Assembly (NCBI RefSeq): GCF_035222375.1
Contig: NW_026946364.1
Coordinates: forward strand, 372,001-436,000
Length of the DNA: 64,000 bases
Reading direction: 5' to 3'
From: Podospora pseudocomata
Lineage: Eukaryota; Ascomycota; Sordariomycetes; Sordariales; Podosporaceae
Part shown: one piece after another, positions 62,891-64,000 of the stretch
Layout of the letters: the number at the start of each line of letters is the position of its first letter
How positions within the stretch are numbered: the stretch's first letter is position 1
Notes under the pieces: generated by a model
What the model saw: the letters and a program-made list of their open reading frames with translations, nothing else
Told to the model about the DNA's origin: nothing
The model's database searches: none
Translations under genes and position numbers: made by a program

Positions 62891-64000
62891 CTTGGCTTGC
62901 GATGAGTCTTGGGGTTTGGGTGGACGGACAGGTGAGACTGAAGGTGTACGGGTGAGATGGGATGAACCGGATGCCTCTCTGCGTTACAAGACGGTCTTTA
63001 AAGCGAGGTAATACAGCCAGCCACAGCCAACCATCCCATGTCACCATGCCACCCTCAATGTTCATGCGCTGCCCCCAATGCCGCCCATCACCTCACCGAA
63101 ACTCCCATGTACCCAGTCAAAAATAGGGACTGCTGCCGTCATTCGAGACAGCATGGCAAGTGGGACGGCTGGCATCAGATGAATTTCAAACGAACCATTG
63201 GCCGCGAAGTGGTGCCGTTTGCTGCCAAGACACTCCAAGACATTGGTTAACCGATGGGTTTAGCCTGACAGATCCGCTTTGAGCAAGACAATGTTGTAGC
63301 GAAATGCAGGCTTTGGACAGACGATCAGTGGTCCTCGTTTGTGCAACAAAATCGAGGTGTTGGAATGCGGCGTTGGCTTGTCTTGTCTTTCCAAAACTGA
63401 TGGGCTTTGACCAGCGTGGAAGGGTGGACCAGAAGACAGAGTGGGTCTCGTAGCCTTGGCTTTTGTTAGCGATGGCCATCAAGGTTCTCAGCCCGCCAGA
63501 GCCCGCCGCGCATTTGCCGGGCACCTTGATGGGCAGCTCAAGATTGCTTGCAGTTCTGGGCATCGTTTCAGCCAATCAACACAAAGAGATTTATTTTTTT
63601 CTTGCTCAATCCCGCCCTTGACGATGTGGATTTCGTCGCATGTCGCCCAACTCGGCCACTCACCCGCAGCAGCCAGTCTGGGATTCGCGTGGTGGAGTTG
63701 GTCTTGGAGTCACCATGGAGCCCATGGAGCAAACGGGATTCGAGCACGCAACGACTCCATCCAAGGCCCCTCCATGAGCCCCTCTATGCGCTGAATTTTC
63801 CCATCTCAGCGATCCCCAAGTCCTTTTTTGTTTCCTGTCTCTCCTTCCCTCGTGGCTATCCCGTGTTCCCCAGTCTTCTATCGTCTCTTTCCCTTCCCCG
63901 GAATTCGATCCTACGCCAGATACCAGACGGCCCACGACCACGCGAGTAACTTGTGCTTCGCGCACAAGACTACGGCTACCTACAGGACGCCCACGCCACG
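62891..64000. other. Right edge, intergenic
   Basis: Begins with the promoter of the His-rich gene. Frames at 63,186-63,965 have no domains. CT-rich sequence from about 63,815 to 63,900 could be the leader of a gene beyond the window. Confidence 0.4.

Noticed and set aside
1-64000. CRISPR arrays, bacterial operons, riboswitches
   Set aside because: Introns, signal peptides of eukaryotic type and GPI signals mark this as fungal nuclear DNA; the repeats found are minisatellites without spacers.

Overview
This window reads as nuclear DNA of a filamentous ascomycete, most likely a Sordariomycete near the Sordariales (Podospora, Chaetomium and Neurospora are the nearest styles I recognise). The signs are short introns of about 55-120 bases with GTAAGT/GTATGT donors and CTAAC/CTGAC-like branch sites, one gene per promoter on either strand, GPI-anchored secreted proteins, HET and NB-ARC/TPR genes, a Bim1-like copper protein, a CVNH-LysM lectin and a pogo-type transposon relic. 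I saw no tRNA, rRNA or CRISPR array.

Layout. 0-4.4 kb is a fragment-rich stretch: a patatin-like 5' end, a DUF7587-like gene, a pogo/Fot1 transposase tail, and a doubtful spliced gene beside a short TTAGGG run. 4.4-11.9 kb is a secretome block: an 808-residue secreted protein with two or three SnoaL/NTF2-like domains, then three tandem GPI-anchored paralogues sharing four cysteines, ended by a 21-bp minisatellite. 13-20 kb holds a spliced conserved gene, a long gene-poor stretch, a proline-rich gene with unresolved frames, and a secreted Gly/Asn/Lys-rich repeat protein. 21-25 kb has a HET-domain relic and an intact CVNH-LysM gene with a glycine zipper and a long charged helix.

27-30.2 kb is the metabolic highlight: a nitrilase and a haem aldoxime dehydratase, divergent from a shared 572-bp promoter. 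Together they would turn an aldoxime into a nitrile and then an acid. An old solo LTR abuts the dehydratase and supplies its last codons and stop. 31-35.6 kb holds two head-to-head relics, an NB-ARC/TPR gene and a beta-lactamase-like serine hydrolase. 36-54.7 kb is mostly ordinary: a small spliced gene, a Kv-beta type aldo-keto reductase, a low-complexity nuclear-type protein, an unusual HND/DLG kinase, the Bim1-like GPI protein, an acidic/proline-rich protein, an etherase-type GST, a second LTR in the opposite orientation, and a three-exon gene with a C-terminal Cys/His metal-binding region. 55-64 kb holds two proline/glutamine-rich proteins, a well-formed MITE with 25-bp inverted ends, and a His/Asp-rich GPI protein with a duplicated Cys-His motif.

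The genes do not form one large biosynthetic cluster. The clearest functional unit is the aldoxime dehydratase/nitrilase pair. The second theme is a decayed set of self/non-self genes (HET, NB-ARC/TPR, serine hydrolase, possibly the patatin fragment) interspersed with repeats, as expected of fungal accessory chromatin.
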